From: Euphorbia lathyris
Lineage: Eukaryota; Streptophyta; Magnoliopsida; Malpighiales; Euphorbiaceae
Reading direction: 5' to 3'
DNA: 64,000 nucleotides
Assembly: GCF_963576675.1 (NCBI RefSeq)
Contig: NC_088916.1
Span: 6,215,001 to 6,279,000 of the forward strand
Below the pieces are notes generated by a model. It searched no databases. It saw nothing but the letters and a program-made list of their open reading frames with translations, and had not been told where the DNA came from. The position numbers were made by a program, and so were the translations under genes. Within the stretch, counting starts at the first letter, position 1. The number at the start of each line of letters is the position of its first letter. Positions 44,162 to 56,318 of this stretch are shown piece after piece.

Positions 44162-45761
44162 ATGGCTGAGAACAACACTCGTTTCCTTCCAGGAAATCAA
44201 ACAACATAGATACTCCCTGAGGGATTATCAGTTAGTCGGCATCCTCTGTTCTTCGGGTCAAATTATACATTTTGGAAGAACATAATGAAAAACTTCATTC
44301 ATGCTACAAACATGAGTGCATGGTTGGCTATAGTCCAAGGCCCGTTTGTTCCCTATGAAATTATTGACGGAGTAAAATCTGTCAAGAGTGAGTCTAAGTG
44401 GTCAGGGAATGACCTTAAAAAATTACAAAATAATGCTTCACTGTGCGTTAGATGCTGCAGAGTACAACAAAATTTCAGGTTATGAGTCAGCACAGGAAAT
44501 CTGGAAGAAGCTGGAGGTGACCTATGAAGGAACAAGCAAGGTCAATGAGTCCAAGGTGAATCAGCATATGCAGCTATATGAGCTGTTCGAGATGAATGAT
44601 AATGAAGACATCTCTGAGATGAATGCAAGATTAACCAACATCATAAATGAGCTTAAGAGACTCGGCAAGAACTTCACAGAAGAAGAACAGGTGAAGAAAA
44701 TCTTGAGAAGTCTCCCCAAAAGCTGGCAAGGTAAGAAGACAGCTGTAGAAGAAGCTCAGGACCTGACCACGTATAAATATGATGAGCTGATTGGATCTCT
44801 GTTGACCCATGAGATCTCCATGAAAAACTTTGAGGCTAAAGAGAAAACTGAGGACAAGAAGCAAAAATCTCTTGTCATGAAAGCCGACTCAACCGAAGCT
44901 GACTCATCAGATAATGAGGAAATGGCCATGTTTACCAGGAAGATGAAGAAGCTGTTTAGGAAAAGCGACAAGAAAAGAAAAAGGTCATTCAAAAGAAGTG
45001 ACAAATATAGAGCTGAGTCTAGCGACAACAAACATAAGAAGGACAGCTCCAAGCCTGTTACTTGTTTCGAATGCCATCAAACTGGGCACATCAAGTCAAG
45101 CTGTCCTACTCTGAAGAAAGAAACGAACGGTAGTAGAAAGGCAATGGTGGCCATATGGAGTGACAGTGATGAGTCAACCTCATCAGAAGCTGATGCCACT
45201 GAGTCAGCAAACATCTGTTTTATGGCTGACGAAGCTGTTGACGACTGCCGATCTGAGCAAGATGACTTCTCCGATGAGTCTGATCATGAGGAACACCCCA
45301 ACGAGGTAACATCCATATCCTTGCTCAGAAATGAAATGGTTAATGCCCTGAGTGATCTCTATACACTGATCAAAAAGTGTAACAAGAAAATAAGAGCACT
45401 CAGCAGGCGGTGTGATGAGATTGAAGAGGTCAAACTCAGTGACCTCCGACATCTACTCCAGGACAATACCAGGCAAGATGAAAATCTAAAAATCATGCAT
45501 CGGTTTGTCTCAGAAGTCCAATCAGATTCTAAGAAACTGAGAAAGGACATCACTTCAATACAGAACCAGTTGAGTTCATCGGCTAAGAAAAGGTTCTATC
45601 CAAATGCTGAGTATTCTGGTACTGGTCAGAAAAGCCGGTACACTCAGCAGAACAGTCAGTGTGACTGTTATGGAAAGAGAGGACACACTGTAAGTGTGTG
45701 TTGGTATGCTCAGCACCATCATGCTGACCATAAACGTATGTCATCACAAAATAAAATATGA
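44162..45761 (+). pseudogene. Sirevirus gag
   Basis: ATG at 44162 (MAENNTRFLPGNQTT) runs into a TAG at 44207. The frame continues to about 44430, where an indel shifts it. The main open part is 44388-45761 (457 codons) with the copia gag blocks (SAQEIWKKLEVTYEG, ILRSLPKSWQGK), a basic stretch and a CX2CX4HX4C zinc knuckle at about 45062-45105 (CFECHQTGHIKSSC). A second knuckle-like CDCYGKRGHTVSVC lies at about 45660. The gag-pol border (45762-45830) is crossed by stops in all frames; whether readthrough was once programmed cannot be decided. Confidence 0.88.
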
Positions 45762-45830
45762 TGCTTCACCTATTCAGTCTAACAAACGAGGACCCAAAAA
45801 GAATTGGGTACCTAAAGATAACTAGTTCAA

Positions 45831-48800
45831 TTGCAGGTGAGCCTGAGATGTGCTGAGAAGTCAAAGATATGGTACGTTGACAGCGCATGCTCGAGGCATA
45901 TGACTGGTGATGAAACTCAGTTCATCACACTTGTGCATAAACGAGGAGGAAATGTGAGTTTCGGAGACAACAAAAATGGTAAGATAGTGGGATCAGGTAC
46001 TATTGGAGGTAATCCTACTATTGAGTTAGTCTCCCTAGTCAGGGGCCTCAAATATAACCTATTGAGCATAGCTCAGCTGTGTGATAGCGGTAGAAAGGTT
46101 GTATTTGATGCTACTGAGCGTCGGATACTCGAGGGTAAAACAAATGATTTGATTTTAACTGCCCCTCGTGTTGACAATGTTTTCATGCTGAGTTTAGAAA
46201 AGAAGTTTTCGAAAAATATATGCTTAATGTCAAAGGAAGATAATTCCTGGCTATGGCATAGGAGACTTGGTCATGTAAGCATGGACCTCCTTGCCAAATT
46301 AGCAAGAAAGCAATTAGTTGAGGGATTACCCAAACTTATATTTGAGAAGGATCAATTATGCAATGCTTGTCAGCAAGGTAAACAAACCAAAAAGTCTTTT
46401 CAAAGTAAAAATGTAGTCTCAACCAAGCGTCCATTGGAATTACTACACTTGGATCTTTTCGGACCAGTCCAGCCGCTGAGCTTGGGTGGTGAGAGATTTT
46501 CCTTAGTCATTGTAGACATTTCTCTCGGTATACTTGGGTCATCTTGCTGAGTAGCAAGGATGAAGCTTTTGAGATGTTCTCAACACTGATTAGAAAACTT
46601 GAAAATGACAAAGACCTAAAGTTAGCTCACATCCGAAGTGATAATGGCGAAGAATTCAAAAACCAACAGTTTGAGGAATTCTGTGAAGTCAGCGGCATTG
46701 ACCATAATTTTTCTGCTCCTAGAACTCCTCAACAAAATGGGGTAGTTGAGAGGAAGAACAGAACCTTAGTTGAAATAGCCCGGACAATACTGAGTGAGAA
46801 TAGGCTTCCAAAGTATTTCTGGGGTGAAGTTGTCAACACAGGTTGCTATATACTCAATAGGGCTTTAGTTAGACCTATACTTAAGAAAACCCCCTATGAA
46901 CTTTGGAAAAGACGAAAACCTAACATTGGATACTTTCGTGCCTTTGGTTGTAAATGCTTTATTCTTAATACAAAAGACAACCTTGCTAAGTTTGATTCAA
47001 AAGTTGATGAAGCTATCTTCTTAGGATACTCAACAAACAGCAAAGCATATAGGGTGTTTAATAAACGAACTCAGGTCGTAGAAGAGTCGGTACATATTGA
47101 GTTCGATGAAACTGACCCTGCAGGGAAGATAAGTCAACCTACCGAAGATGACCCATGCTCAGCTTGCGCTGACCAAAATGGAGCCACTGAGTCATCACCT
47201 CAAGGACTAACCAAATGTAAAAATGAACCTGAAATTATCCTTGCTGACCAATATAACCCTATAGAAATTGTTGAAACACCAACTCCTGAAAACTCAACAC
47301 TGCCAAAAGAGATCAAGATTCCAAGAGGACACTCAGAGAAGTCCATTCTTGATGCTGCTGAGAACACCCTGATGACAAAAAATCAACTCAGGAGATATCT
47401 TAGTAATGTGGCCTTTGTCTCTGTTCATGAATCGAAGAACTTTTCCGAAGCTGAGCACGATGAATTCTGGATTAATGCGATGCAAGAAGAACTTGATCAA
47501 TTTAAGAGAAACGAAGTATGGGATCTAGTGCCTAAACCTAAGAATCAAAAGACCATAGGAACAAAGTGGGTATTTCGCAAAAAGCTAGACGAACAAGGTA
47601 ACGTAGTCAGAAACAAAGCCAGACTTGTAGCTCAAGGTTATAGTCGGCAGGAAGGTATTGACTATGGTGAGACCTTTGCACCCGTAGCTAGATTAGAAGC
47701 AATTAGAATATTGTGTGCATATGTTAGCTTTATGAATTTTAAATTGTTCCAAATGGATGTAAAAAGTGCATTTCTTAATGGAGTTATAAATTAGGAGGTT
47801 TATGTTAGTCAGCCTCCGGGGTTTGAGGATCCGAAATTCCCAACCCATGTTTATAAACTCAAAAAGGCTATGTACGGCCTGAAGCAAGCACCACGTGCTT
47901 GGTATGAAAGGTTGACCAGTTTCCTGCTGACCAGGAACTATGTCAGGGGAAAAGCTGACACAACCTTATTCATTAAGAAAAAGGGTAAAGATACCATGTT
48001 GGCACAAATATATGTAGATAATATTATCTTTGGTGCTACTAACGAAGCTATGTGCAAGGAGTTTAGCAAACAGATGCAAACTGAGTTTGAGATGTTAATG
48101 ATGGGAGAACTCAACTTCTTTCTTGGACTTCAAATCAAACAAGGTAAAAATGGCATCTTCATTAGTCAGACCAAGTATGCTAAGGAGATATTGAAGAAAT
48201 TTGATATGGAAGAATGTAAGCCCATATCTACCCCAATGGGTACTGACACGGTGCTTTGTGCTGATGAGAAAGGTAAGTCAGTAGATAACAAGTTATATCG
48301 AGGTATGATTGGCTCTCTACTTTATCTAACTGTAAGTAGGCCAGACATTCAGTACTCAGTATGTTACTGCGCTAGATATTAAGCTGGCCCCAGGGAATCT
48401 CACTATATAGTTGTGAAAAGAATTTTTAGATATTTGCAGAGCTCAGTAAATGCAAGTTTATGGTATCCAAACACAAATGACTTCACACTTATTGGATACA
48501 CTGACACTGACTATGGACGAGACAAGTGGAGCGTAAAAGTACTTCAGGAGGATGTCACTTCCTTGGAAGCTGTCTAGTGTCTTGGTTCAGCAAGAAGCAG
48601 TCGTCAGTTGCCCTGTCAACCACTGAAGCTGAGTACATTGCTGCTGGAAGCTGTGTGGCACAAGTCCTATGGATTAAGCAACAGCTGGAGGATTATGGAG
48701 TATAAACAAAAACAATCGAAGTCAAATGCGACAACAAGAGTGCCATTGACTTATCCAAAAATCCAATCCAACACAGTAGGATGAAGCATGTCAGCATTAG

Positions 48801-48957
48801 GCATCACTTCATCAGAGACCATGTACTCAAGGGTGAGATCAAGCTAACTTATGTTCCAACGGATGAATAGCTTGTGGATATCTTCACGAAGCCACTGGTC
48901 TGTGAGCAGTTCAGCATACTAAGGGAAGCTATCGGTATGCCTAATCCTCTTCAATAA
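45831..48957 (+). pseudogene. Sirevirus pol: protease, integrase, reverse transcriptase, RNase H
   Basis: The protease block IWYVDSACSRHMTGD has Ala where the catalytic triad needs Gly. GAG-pre-integrase follows (LWHRRLGHVSMD, about 46250), then integrase ([32 protein letters not shown]). A two-base loss near 46520 shifts the frame. RT begins near 47510 ([10 protein letters not shown]). A TAG at 47792-47794 interrupts [17 protein letters not shown] sequence, then [13 protein letters not shown] follows. The catalytic motif reads YVDN instead of YVDD near 48010. A TAA at 48380-48382 follows SVCYCARY. RNase H (48480-48957) is broken by at least two frame changes and stops. The region ends in the family tail near 48957. 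The element cannot be autonomous. Confidence 0.9.
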
Positions 48958-49363
48958 GTTTTCTGCGCTAAATAAATGTTGAGTGATTATAATATGCCGA
49001 GTGATTACTATATGATAAGTAACTATCATATGCTAAGCTAACATGAATGACATGAAATCACTTTATGCTGAGTAGACATACATATTGAGTGATTACTATG
49101 TGCTGAGTTACTAAGCATGCTAAACATCCTTTCTATACGAAACAACATACTCGGAACTCCAAACGTTTAGCATTCTAGATGTTGAGTAAGATAACTTGCG
49201 AAATTTAATGTTTGCACGCGAATTTAAGTAGCCACCTAGGATGACATAAGCGTAATGATTAGGAACCCATGCACCGAACGTGTCATAAATGTCAGAATTC
49301 AAAGCCGTTGAACGTTTCGAAATCAAACCGCCATTCTGACCTATCAGATCGACGCGCTCCGAC
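48958..49363 (+). other. Pol-to-ORF3 spacer with TGAGTGATTACTAT repeats
   Basis: Imperfect copies of TGCTGAGTGATTACTATATG recur at 48976-49110. No ORF of note is present; chance ORFs on either strand are short. Confidence 0.6.
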
Positions 49364-49371
49364 TATAAATA
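49364..49371 (+). promoter_or_regulatory. Putative internal promoter (TATA box) of the third ORF
   Basis: TATAAATA in the context GACTATAAATAGTGG lies 118 bp upstream of the ATG. The leader is pyrimidine-rich (CTCTTTCTCTCTCTCAATTC) and the start context is AACACCATG. The layout is that of a normal plant pol II promoter. Confidence 0.5.
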
Positions 49372-49481
49372 GTGGATGAATTCCCACTAACTTCTCTTTA
49401 CGCTTGAAACTTATCGCACTTGATCTCTTTCTCTCTCTCAATTCCTTAATCTTCTGCATTTCTCAAACCATCAAGAACACC

Positions 49482-52400
49482 ATGTCTAGTGATTCCCAGA
49501 ACAACTCCAACGAGCAATACGTCGACAACCGCTCAGACATTAACCCAGCCTCTCCTGTTGAGCAGGAATATAAGGAGACCTCCTCAGAGTCTCAAGGACA
49601 AATCCATGGTCAGTATGACCAAGCTATGCCCGAGGTCAGCATCCTCGGTGAAAACCCTTACACTGACCAAACTACTCCTTCTAAGAAGAAGAAGAAGAAG
49701 AAGAAGCAGCCTAGGGAAAAGAAGTTCTTCAAGGTCTTCAATAGCATCAAAGGCCTTAACGTATATCATTCCCGATGGTTTTCCGGGAGCTTCATAAATG
49801 AAGAAAAACCCTTCTGTGACTGGATTTCCAAAAATGGGTGGACCGACCTCTTCTATATGCCTACAACGACTTATCCGCAACTGGTAAAGGAGTTCTATGA
49901 AAACCTAGCAGTCGCTGAGGACGATGAGGATTATTTGATCACTAAGGTCAAGAATAAGGCAATCACCATCACCCCCCCTCTTACCTTGCTACCCTGCTAA
50001 ATCTTAAAGCAGAAGGTGCTGAGTTGCGATGCACAAATGACTACAAAAGGGTTCATTACGTCGTTGAATTCTACAAACCCAAGAACCACAAAGGAGAAAT
50101 TCCCAGTACGTGTATGGGTCAGGCTCAAAAGCAAGCACACTACATCCTGACCAACTTTCTCTTTCCTAAGGTCAACTCCTCCTCATCAGCATCTAACTTT
50201 GAGCAGTGCTTCATCTGGCACATGCTGAATTACAAGCCACTCAACATGCCCGTCTTCCTTATCGGAGCTTTTCAACGCAGCACCGGGATCCTTCGGATGG
50301 GGTCGCTCATCACTAAAATACATCAGGATTTCCAGGTCAGCCTTAAGGGAGAAATTGACATAGAAGGGACTGAGATCACCTCGGGAATCTTATTCACACT
50401 GGCCCACAGTCATCCTATCAAGCCTAAGAAAGGGAAGGGAGTTACGACTGGAGCAGATGTTGCTAAGGAAGCTTATGCTAAGGTAACCAAGAAAGGCAAG
50501 AAAGTTATGGTTGAAGAAGCACCCGCTGAGCACACTAGGCAGGACAGAAAGATGAAAGCTGGCCAAACCTCAACCAAAGACATTAACACAGCTCCGAAGA
50601 AGCTTAGGATAGTATCTAGTGCGAAGAAAGCTGCTCTTGCTGAGCAAGCTCAAGGGGAACCTAAGTCAGCTGAGAAACAGAAAAGGCAAGTTGAGACTGA
50701 GGAAGAAAGTAAGAAAACACCTGATCAGCCTCTGAAGAGGAAGAAAACCTCTGGGTTGAAGCCGATAGATGCTAACCCACTTAACTTTGTGATTACAAAG
50801 GAATCACACTTCGTGCGAAGTCAAAAAATTGATTTGGAGAAGACTCCTTGTGATCAGGAGGAAGAACAGGGCGGTACTGAGGGTCAGCCTCAAGCTGACA
50901 TGACGGGTTCTGCTGAGCCAAGTAACACAGGTGCTGCTGAGCAACCTGCTGAGAACCAAGCTGAGTCACCAGTGAAGGACAAGGTTGTGGAAGACCTTGA
51001 TGCTAACCTTGGACACAACTCTTCCTCTGAGTCCCTTGACTCTATTACTGCTGATCCTTCTCCTCAAACCACAACTCAAAAAGATAGCACAGAAAAGCGG
51101 TTCAAACGTAAGGCTCTAAAACCCAAAGTCATAGACTTATTAGATGAATCTCCACTGAGGGACCCAATCACTGATCTCACTGGGCTTCAATTCCAGTTCT
51201 TCACAGATATCATTGAACCCACTCCCGACCAAGTGAAGGAAAAACAAGCCTCTGTTTCTCGAGTTGAGGAACAAGCCGACCCAAAAGCTACTAAGGGTCC
51301 AATCTCTATCGACACTTCTGCTCATCCTTCCATTGAGCAAGTGCTCGAAGTCCATGCTGCTCAACCCAACGAGTTAGCAAAGGAAACTCCTCCTGCTCAA
51401 GCCAGCTCTGAGTTACCTCAACCTCAAAACTCTACTCAACCTCAGACTGACACTGAGCAGGTTAATAACTCTGCTGATCAAACTCTTCCTACTCCTATCA
51501 AGCAGACAGAAAACCAGTCAGCCCCTGCTGCTGGCCTAGATAAAAGTGCAGCTGCTGACCAAGCTGTCACCTCCACTTTTGGGCAGCACCAAACACCTCC
51601 TCTATCCGGTGCTGACAACATTACGGCCCCTGCATATAACACTGGTGAATCCTACACTTATCTGAATGCTTTTGAGTTTGGACAGAAAATCATTGACTCA
51701 GCTCAAGCTCTACTTTAAGATATTGATCAGTCTCACGCCGATGCTGCTGGGTCTATTCCTGCTGAGCCAACCCAATTCTCCTCTGTCACTCAACTTCTGA
51801 CCGAACTTAAGGGTCTCAAAGAACTAATGAGTGTCATGACGTCTTTAGTCTCTCAACAGCCCAAGCAGGAATTTATAATGAAGCTGGCTGAACTCCAGCT
51901 GATGATGGTGAATCACATGAACTCCATCGAAGGAAAACTCAATGCCTTATCAGCTGTGAACTCAACATATGCAACCTCTGATGAGGTCCATCAACTTTTC
52001 TCCCAGCTGACCTCCGAACTGACCGGAGCTCGTGAACTAATCTCCTCCTCTTCTCAGTGCTCTATTGAACAGATTGGTGAAGCCATTCGCCTACTCAACT
52101 AAAGCAAAGAAGAGATGGACACTGACCAGGTCAAGACAAATGACATTCTACACTGCACTAGGTCAACCCTTGCACATGTCCGGCAGATTAACGTTCAACG
52201 TCAGTCATATGATTCTGCATTGCTCAAAATGTATTATCAATCTTATGCCCGAATGACGGACTCAATTACTTGGGTTGGGAAATCTCTTAAGTATCTACTC
52301 AGCATGCTCAGCGCCAATATCAAGATCCCTGCTTTGACGATGGCTGATGGCATGCAAGTGTTTAAGGGTCTTAGGGAGAGTACGGGTCACATGCAACACT

Positions 52401-52693
52401 ATTCCTCTATCCTGACTCATGCTGTTCAACAAGAGAAGTTCCTGGCACCTCCCATTCAATCATCTGATGCTGGAAAAACGGGGGAGAAAGGCCAACCTAG
52501 CCAAGCTAAACAAGTAGCTACCGGAACTCAGCAGAAACCGGGGGAGAAAAGTAAAGCTAAACTGCCAGCTGCCGGAACTCAGCAGAAGCCTCCTGGCTCA
52601 ACTTCTGCTATTCCGAGCACCCACACTCAGCAACAACGAACTGCCCAAACCAAACCCAAGTCAAATCAAGTTCAAGCCAATATTAAGAAATAG
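49482..52693 (+). pseudogene. Sirevirus third ORF (env-like position), about 1070 codons, three breaks
   Basis: The start is ATG 49482 (MSSDSQNNSNEQ). Residues about 60-80 are a lysine run followed by REKKFFKVF. The next 250 residues (VYHSRWFSGSFINEEKPF, CFIWHMLNYKPLNMPVFLIG, RMGSLITKIHQDF) follow the block order of the Athila-like ORF-B/ORF-C domain. Then comes a long low-complexity Ala/Glu/Gln/Pro-rich region, and a C-terminal part (51719-52693) with coiled-coil-like segments. Breaks are an indel in a C-run at 49970-49976, a TAA at 51716-51718 and a TAA at 52100-52102; the frame is otherwise continuous. No signal peptide or membrane segment is evident, so true envelope function is unsupported. 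Confidence 0.82.
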
Positions 52694-53203
52694 AACTAGC
52701 AATAGTCCATAGTCTTTGCTTGTAACTTATATTGTATGGCATGTTCATGTTAAGCTGAGTAATTTTATATATAAGCATCTTTTATCCAAACTGTATTTAT
52801 ATATGCGATGCTTAAGTGCTGTGTTTATATGATGATCTGTCACATACAACTACTCATTGAACAACAAATTAAAACTTGTGAACATAGAGAATAATCAAGT
52901 AAATCATACTCAGTGCACCCCAACCTTGATAAATGAATCCAACTCTCATACTTGAACTTAACATAATATCTCTGATGCCTAAAATAGATAAGTATCAAAA
53001 CTGAGTTATGACCACATGTTCCAAGTATTGACCTTAGACTCTTTTCGATTAAATCTTAGAAGGTTTAGAACTGAACTAAGTCAACAGATGCAACCCTTAC
53101 GGGGGAGTAATCTCAGAAGAATAAAAAGGGCATCAATCATGTGGGTTACTCAACACTGAGTTCCTTAATTAAATACTTTTACCAACATCAAAATGGGGGA
53201 GTT
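52694..53203 (+). other. 3' non-coding region and polypurine tract of the Sirevirus
   Basis: No ORF is seen. AAAATGGGGGAGTTT at 53190-53203 adjoins the 3' LTR. A similar ACGGGGGAGTAA near 53100 could be an extra polypurine tract. Confidence 0.7.
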
Positions 53204-54670
53204 TGTTGAAACACCTTTCCACATGATTTTGATTTGACAAAATTATTTAAGTTAATCCCATGATTAAGACAATTAAATTTAAGTGCTTTGATTTAATTGT
53301 ACTAATGTGTTTGTTCAATGTTGAGTATATTAACTAATGAGAACATGAACTAAGCAAAAAGAAAGACAGAACGAAGTCAGCATAAGCAAAGACACACATC
53401 AGAAGCTGAGTTGAATATAACTCAGCCTCGTTAAAAGAAAAGTCTTCTTCAGAATAACGCTTGAAGGCGACGCCGAGCATAGAAGCTGAGTAAAATATAA
53501 CTCAGTCCCGACAAAGGAAATCTTAAAGGCAAAGTCGAACAATCAAGCTGTGTATTCGTCAGGTCAGCGCCAATGATCCGTTTACTAAAAGACAAGGTCC
53601 GACAGATCTCTGCAACAAATCAGAAGCCTCGGAAATATGATCACAGACCTTTTCGAGACGCATGGACCGTCTGGCGTTTGGGTAGAAGACAAACCTGGCG
53701 CTAAGAGACAAAAATTGGAGCAAGAAGATGAAACTGGCAAGCCTGCCTCCTGTGCAAATCAGAAGACATGATTGGCCTGCGATTCTGGAAGCTGACCATT
53801 CAATGATAAAAGAAGACCGTTACTCCCAACGGATATGTCGGAATTCAAATGATTTGAAGCTTCAGAATCCACTATAAAAGGACAGGTTCATCACTTGGAT
53901 CTTAACGACACATGCAAGCAAATACAGACAGAAAAGCAAATCTTCACAAGAATGAAAATCTAAAATAGAAGATGTCTGAAAAGAAAGCAAGCTCTTACAC
54001 CAAATTTCCAATCATTGTGTAAAAGTCTAGAGTGAATTTGTATTCATCTAAAGTGTTCTTTATTTAGTGAGAACAATCTTGTATCAATTATAAAGGTTAG
54101 AAGAGTGATGTTGAGTACTCGGTTTTAGTACTCAGTGGTAGAGAAAATCTGAGTGTTCGGTCATAGCGCTCAGTGGTTGATAGGATTGAGTAGACAAATA
54201 GAGGACGGTACTCTTGCATACTCAATTGCTATTGGAAACGGTTTGTGCTCTACCTTTAAAGAGCTCAGTAGTGGATTGAAAAAGCCCGGAGGGATTTTGG
54301 GAACTGGACGTAGGCGGTGAGGCCGAACCAGGATAAGACTGCTGAGTAATCTCTAACTCTATCTCTTGATATATTTGTGTGTGTTGCTTGCTTAATTTAC
54401 TCAGTATATAATTTGTATAAGCCGACGCTGAGTAATCAGAGTGCTGAGTTGGAAGCTGACCAAAAGAGTTATTTCCCAACTCACAATTGAAACAGCTCTA
54501 GTCAGTGTCTGATTAAAGCTGTCTCATACTTCTCTCAGTCTTGCTGACCTAAAGCTGAGTTAAATTATCAAACATTTAATTAAGTCAGCATTATTAAGCG
54601 AAAAAGTTACATTAGTTCCTAACCCCCCCCCCCCTTGGAACTAATCATATTAAGTTACACGGGACCAACA
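53204..54670 (+). repeat. Sirevirus 3' LTR (1467 bp)
   Basis: Matches the 5' LTR, with a short extra segment near 54085 and a shorter C run near 54623. Directly preceded by the polypurine tract. Confidence 0.95.
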
Positions 54671-54679
54671 TTAACATGT

Positions 54680-55090
54680 AAAAAATGGGATTTAGAGAAG
54701 GCTGAACAGGTAAAAAAAATTAAAAAAAAAATTGATTTCAGAGGGCCTACCAGGCGAAAAATAATAATAATATGGATTTAAGGAGGCCTAACATGCCAAA
54801 AAAATAGAAATTTAGATTTAGGGAGGACTAACAGGCCAAATAAAAATTATAAATTTGGATTTAGGGAGGTCTAACAGACCAAAAAAAAATAGAAATTTGG
54901 AGTTAGATAGGCCTAATAGGAAAAAAAAATAGAAATTTGTATTTATAGAGGCCTAACAGGCCTAAAAAAATTAGAAATTTGGATTTAGAGATGCCTAACA
55001 CACTCCAAAAAAAAATAGAAATTTGGATTTAGGGAATAATAGGTCCAAAATATTGAAATTTTAAATTTTGGACAAGCCTAACACGTAATG
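54680..55090. repeat. Minisatellite, period about 40-45 bp
   Basis: About nine or ten degenerate units of AAATAGAAATTTGGATTTAG followed by GGAGGCCTAACAGGCC. It begins directly at the right flank of the Sirevirus. Confidence 0.85.
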
Positions 55091-55897
55091 AGCTATTTTT
55101 GGAGGGCTATTTCAACACTCCAATAAAAAAAAATTGAGACGGGGGCCGAAACTACCCGAGATCAAGGTGGTTTCGGCAGCCGGAGGAGCTCGGACCCCCT
55201 TGTCTACGCCCATGTGTGTGCTACAAATCCGTTCTGACACGGCTTCTGAATAGGGAAGAGAATCTATGATGATTTCTTATTCTCTAGAGATGGAAGAGGT
55301 CGTTGATGGCCAGTGTTTTAAAAATCAGCCCAGGCGGTGATTTTTAGAATATTGTTCCAATTTTTTTAAATTAGTAGATATATGTTGGTTTACTGATTTT
55401 TTACCGCTCAGGACGGTTCTAGACGGTTCCCGATGGATCTAAGCGGCTCCTAGCTGACGGCGGTCCTTTTTTAAAAATTGAGCATTTAATTTTATTACAG
55501 TTTTTTCAATTTTAAGTAAATTATTAGATAATCAAAAACTAAAAGAAAATAACTAAAGCTATCAAATATTGTTTTTAGGGATATTAATTTTATCATCTTC
55601 TTCATTGAGAGTGTCTAACTTTTAACAATGGGGGAATTCTTTATCTTCCTACGGATTTAGACCGTAAATCCGGGAATCACTCCTTCTAATAGCTAGAGAA
55701 GAACATCTTTATTAGTTTACGATTAAAACTAACACGTTCCGGAACAGATTTATATCATTGCATAATTACCTGTATTATTTTGTTTTAAAAATTTGTTTTG
55801 TTTTGGTTTTTATATAAAAAAAATAGATTTTGTTTAAATGAATTTGTTATAAAATTCTAACACAAGCATTGCCGTTTGTGTTGCAAGAGTTTATCTT
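55091..55897. other. Unassigned sequence
   Basis: A GC-richer patch at 55137-55260 and a CGGTGATTTTT...CGGACGGTTC-like stretch near 55330-55480 look like worn repeats, but no family was recognised and no ORF is present. Confidence 0.35.
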
Positions 55898-56060
55898 CTT
55901 TTTTTGACGAAATGCTTTATGAATATATTAACTTTGAAGGCTTATTACATCTTTTAACAAAAAGAGCACTAAAAGAAACAGACTCGGTTTGCCAAAATGA
56001 AAGCGTGGCCAAACTCAAGGCATCACTAGTTAAAGAGTGAGCAACATGGTTAAAGTTAAT
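55898..56060 (-). pseudogene. Short LINE 3' tail
   Basis: Minus-strand reading NHVAHSLTSDALSLATLSFW resembles the end of the LINE RNase H domain. It is followed by a short 3' end and an A-run (T7 on the plus strand near 55908). Confidence 0.55.
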
Positions 56061-56318
56061 GAGTTAGGCTTATTAATCATATGCTTAATATATAAGTGTT
56101 AATTCTGATTACGTGTAACCCGACTATGTAGATAACTTACAAAACATTAACGTAGGTTAGAGAAGGTTGGAGTCCGGCAAACCGGTTTCAATGTCTAAGT
56201 CAATTTTTGTTTGGGACCAAATTGAAGAGTATGGACTAGTTTAAAAATAATAGTTAACGTATTATATTTGATGTCATTACATGTCTATTTATAGGTTTTT
56301 TATGTTAAGGTTGTCACC
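56061..56318. other. Unassigned sequence
   Basis: AT-rich; no ORF, RNA gene or shared repeat was recognised. Confidence 0.35.

Larger units (their letters stand above)
42641..54670 (+). mobile_element. Sirevirus-type Ty1/copia retrotransposon with third ORF, 12.0 kb
   Basis: The LTRs (TGTTGAAACACC...GGGACCAACA) are flanked by target repeat TTAAC (42636-42640 and 54671-54675). Primer site TGGTATCAGAGT at 44101 and polypurine tract AAAATGGGGGAG at 53190 are intact. The order is gag, pol, then a large third ORF (49482-52693), the layout of env-like Sireviruses. All three coding regions carry stops and frameshifts. The LTRs differ at roughly 3 % by hand count (about 46 positions plus a short insertion). 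Confidence 0.93.

Noticed and set aside
49489..49880. Arginine- and leucine-rich ORFs over the AAG run
   Set aside because: Shadows of the lysine run of the Sirevirus third ORF in other frames.
49482..52693. Genuine viral envelope gene
   Set aside because: No signal peptide, membrane segment or cleavage site visible; only the position is env-like.
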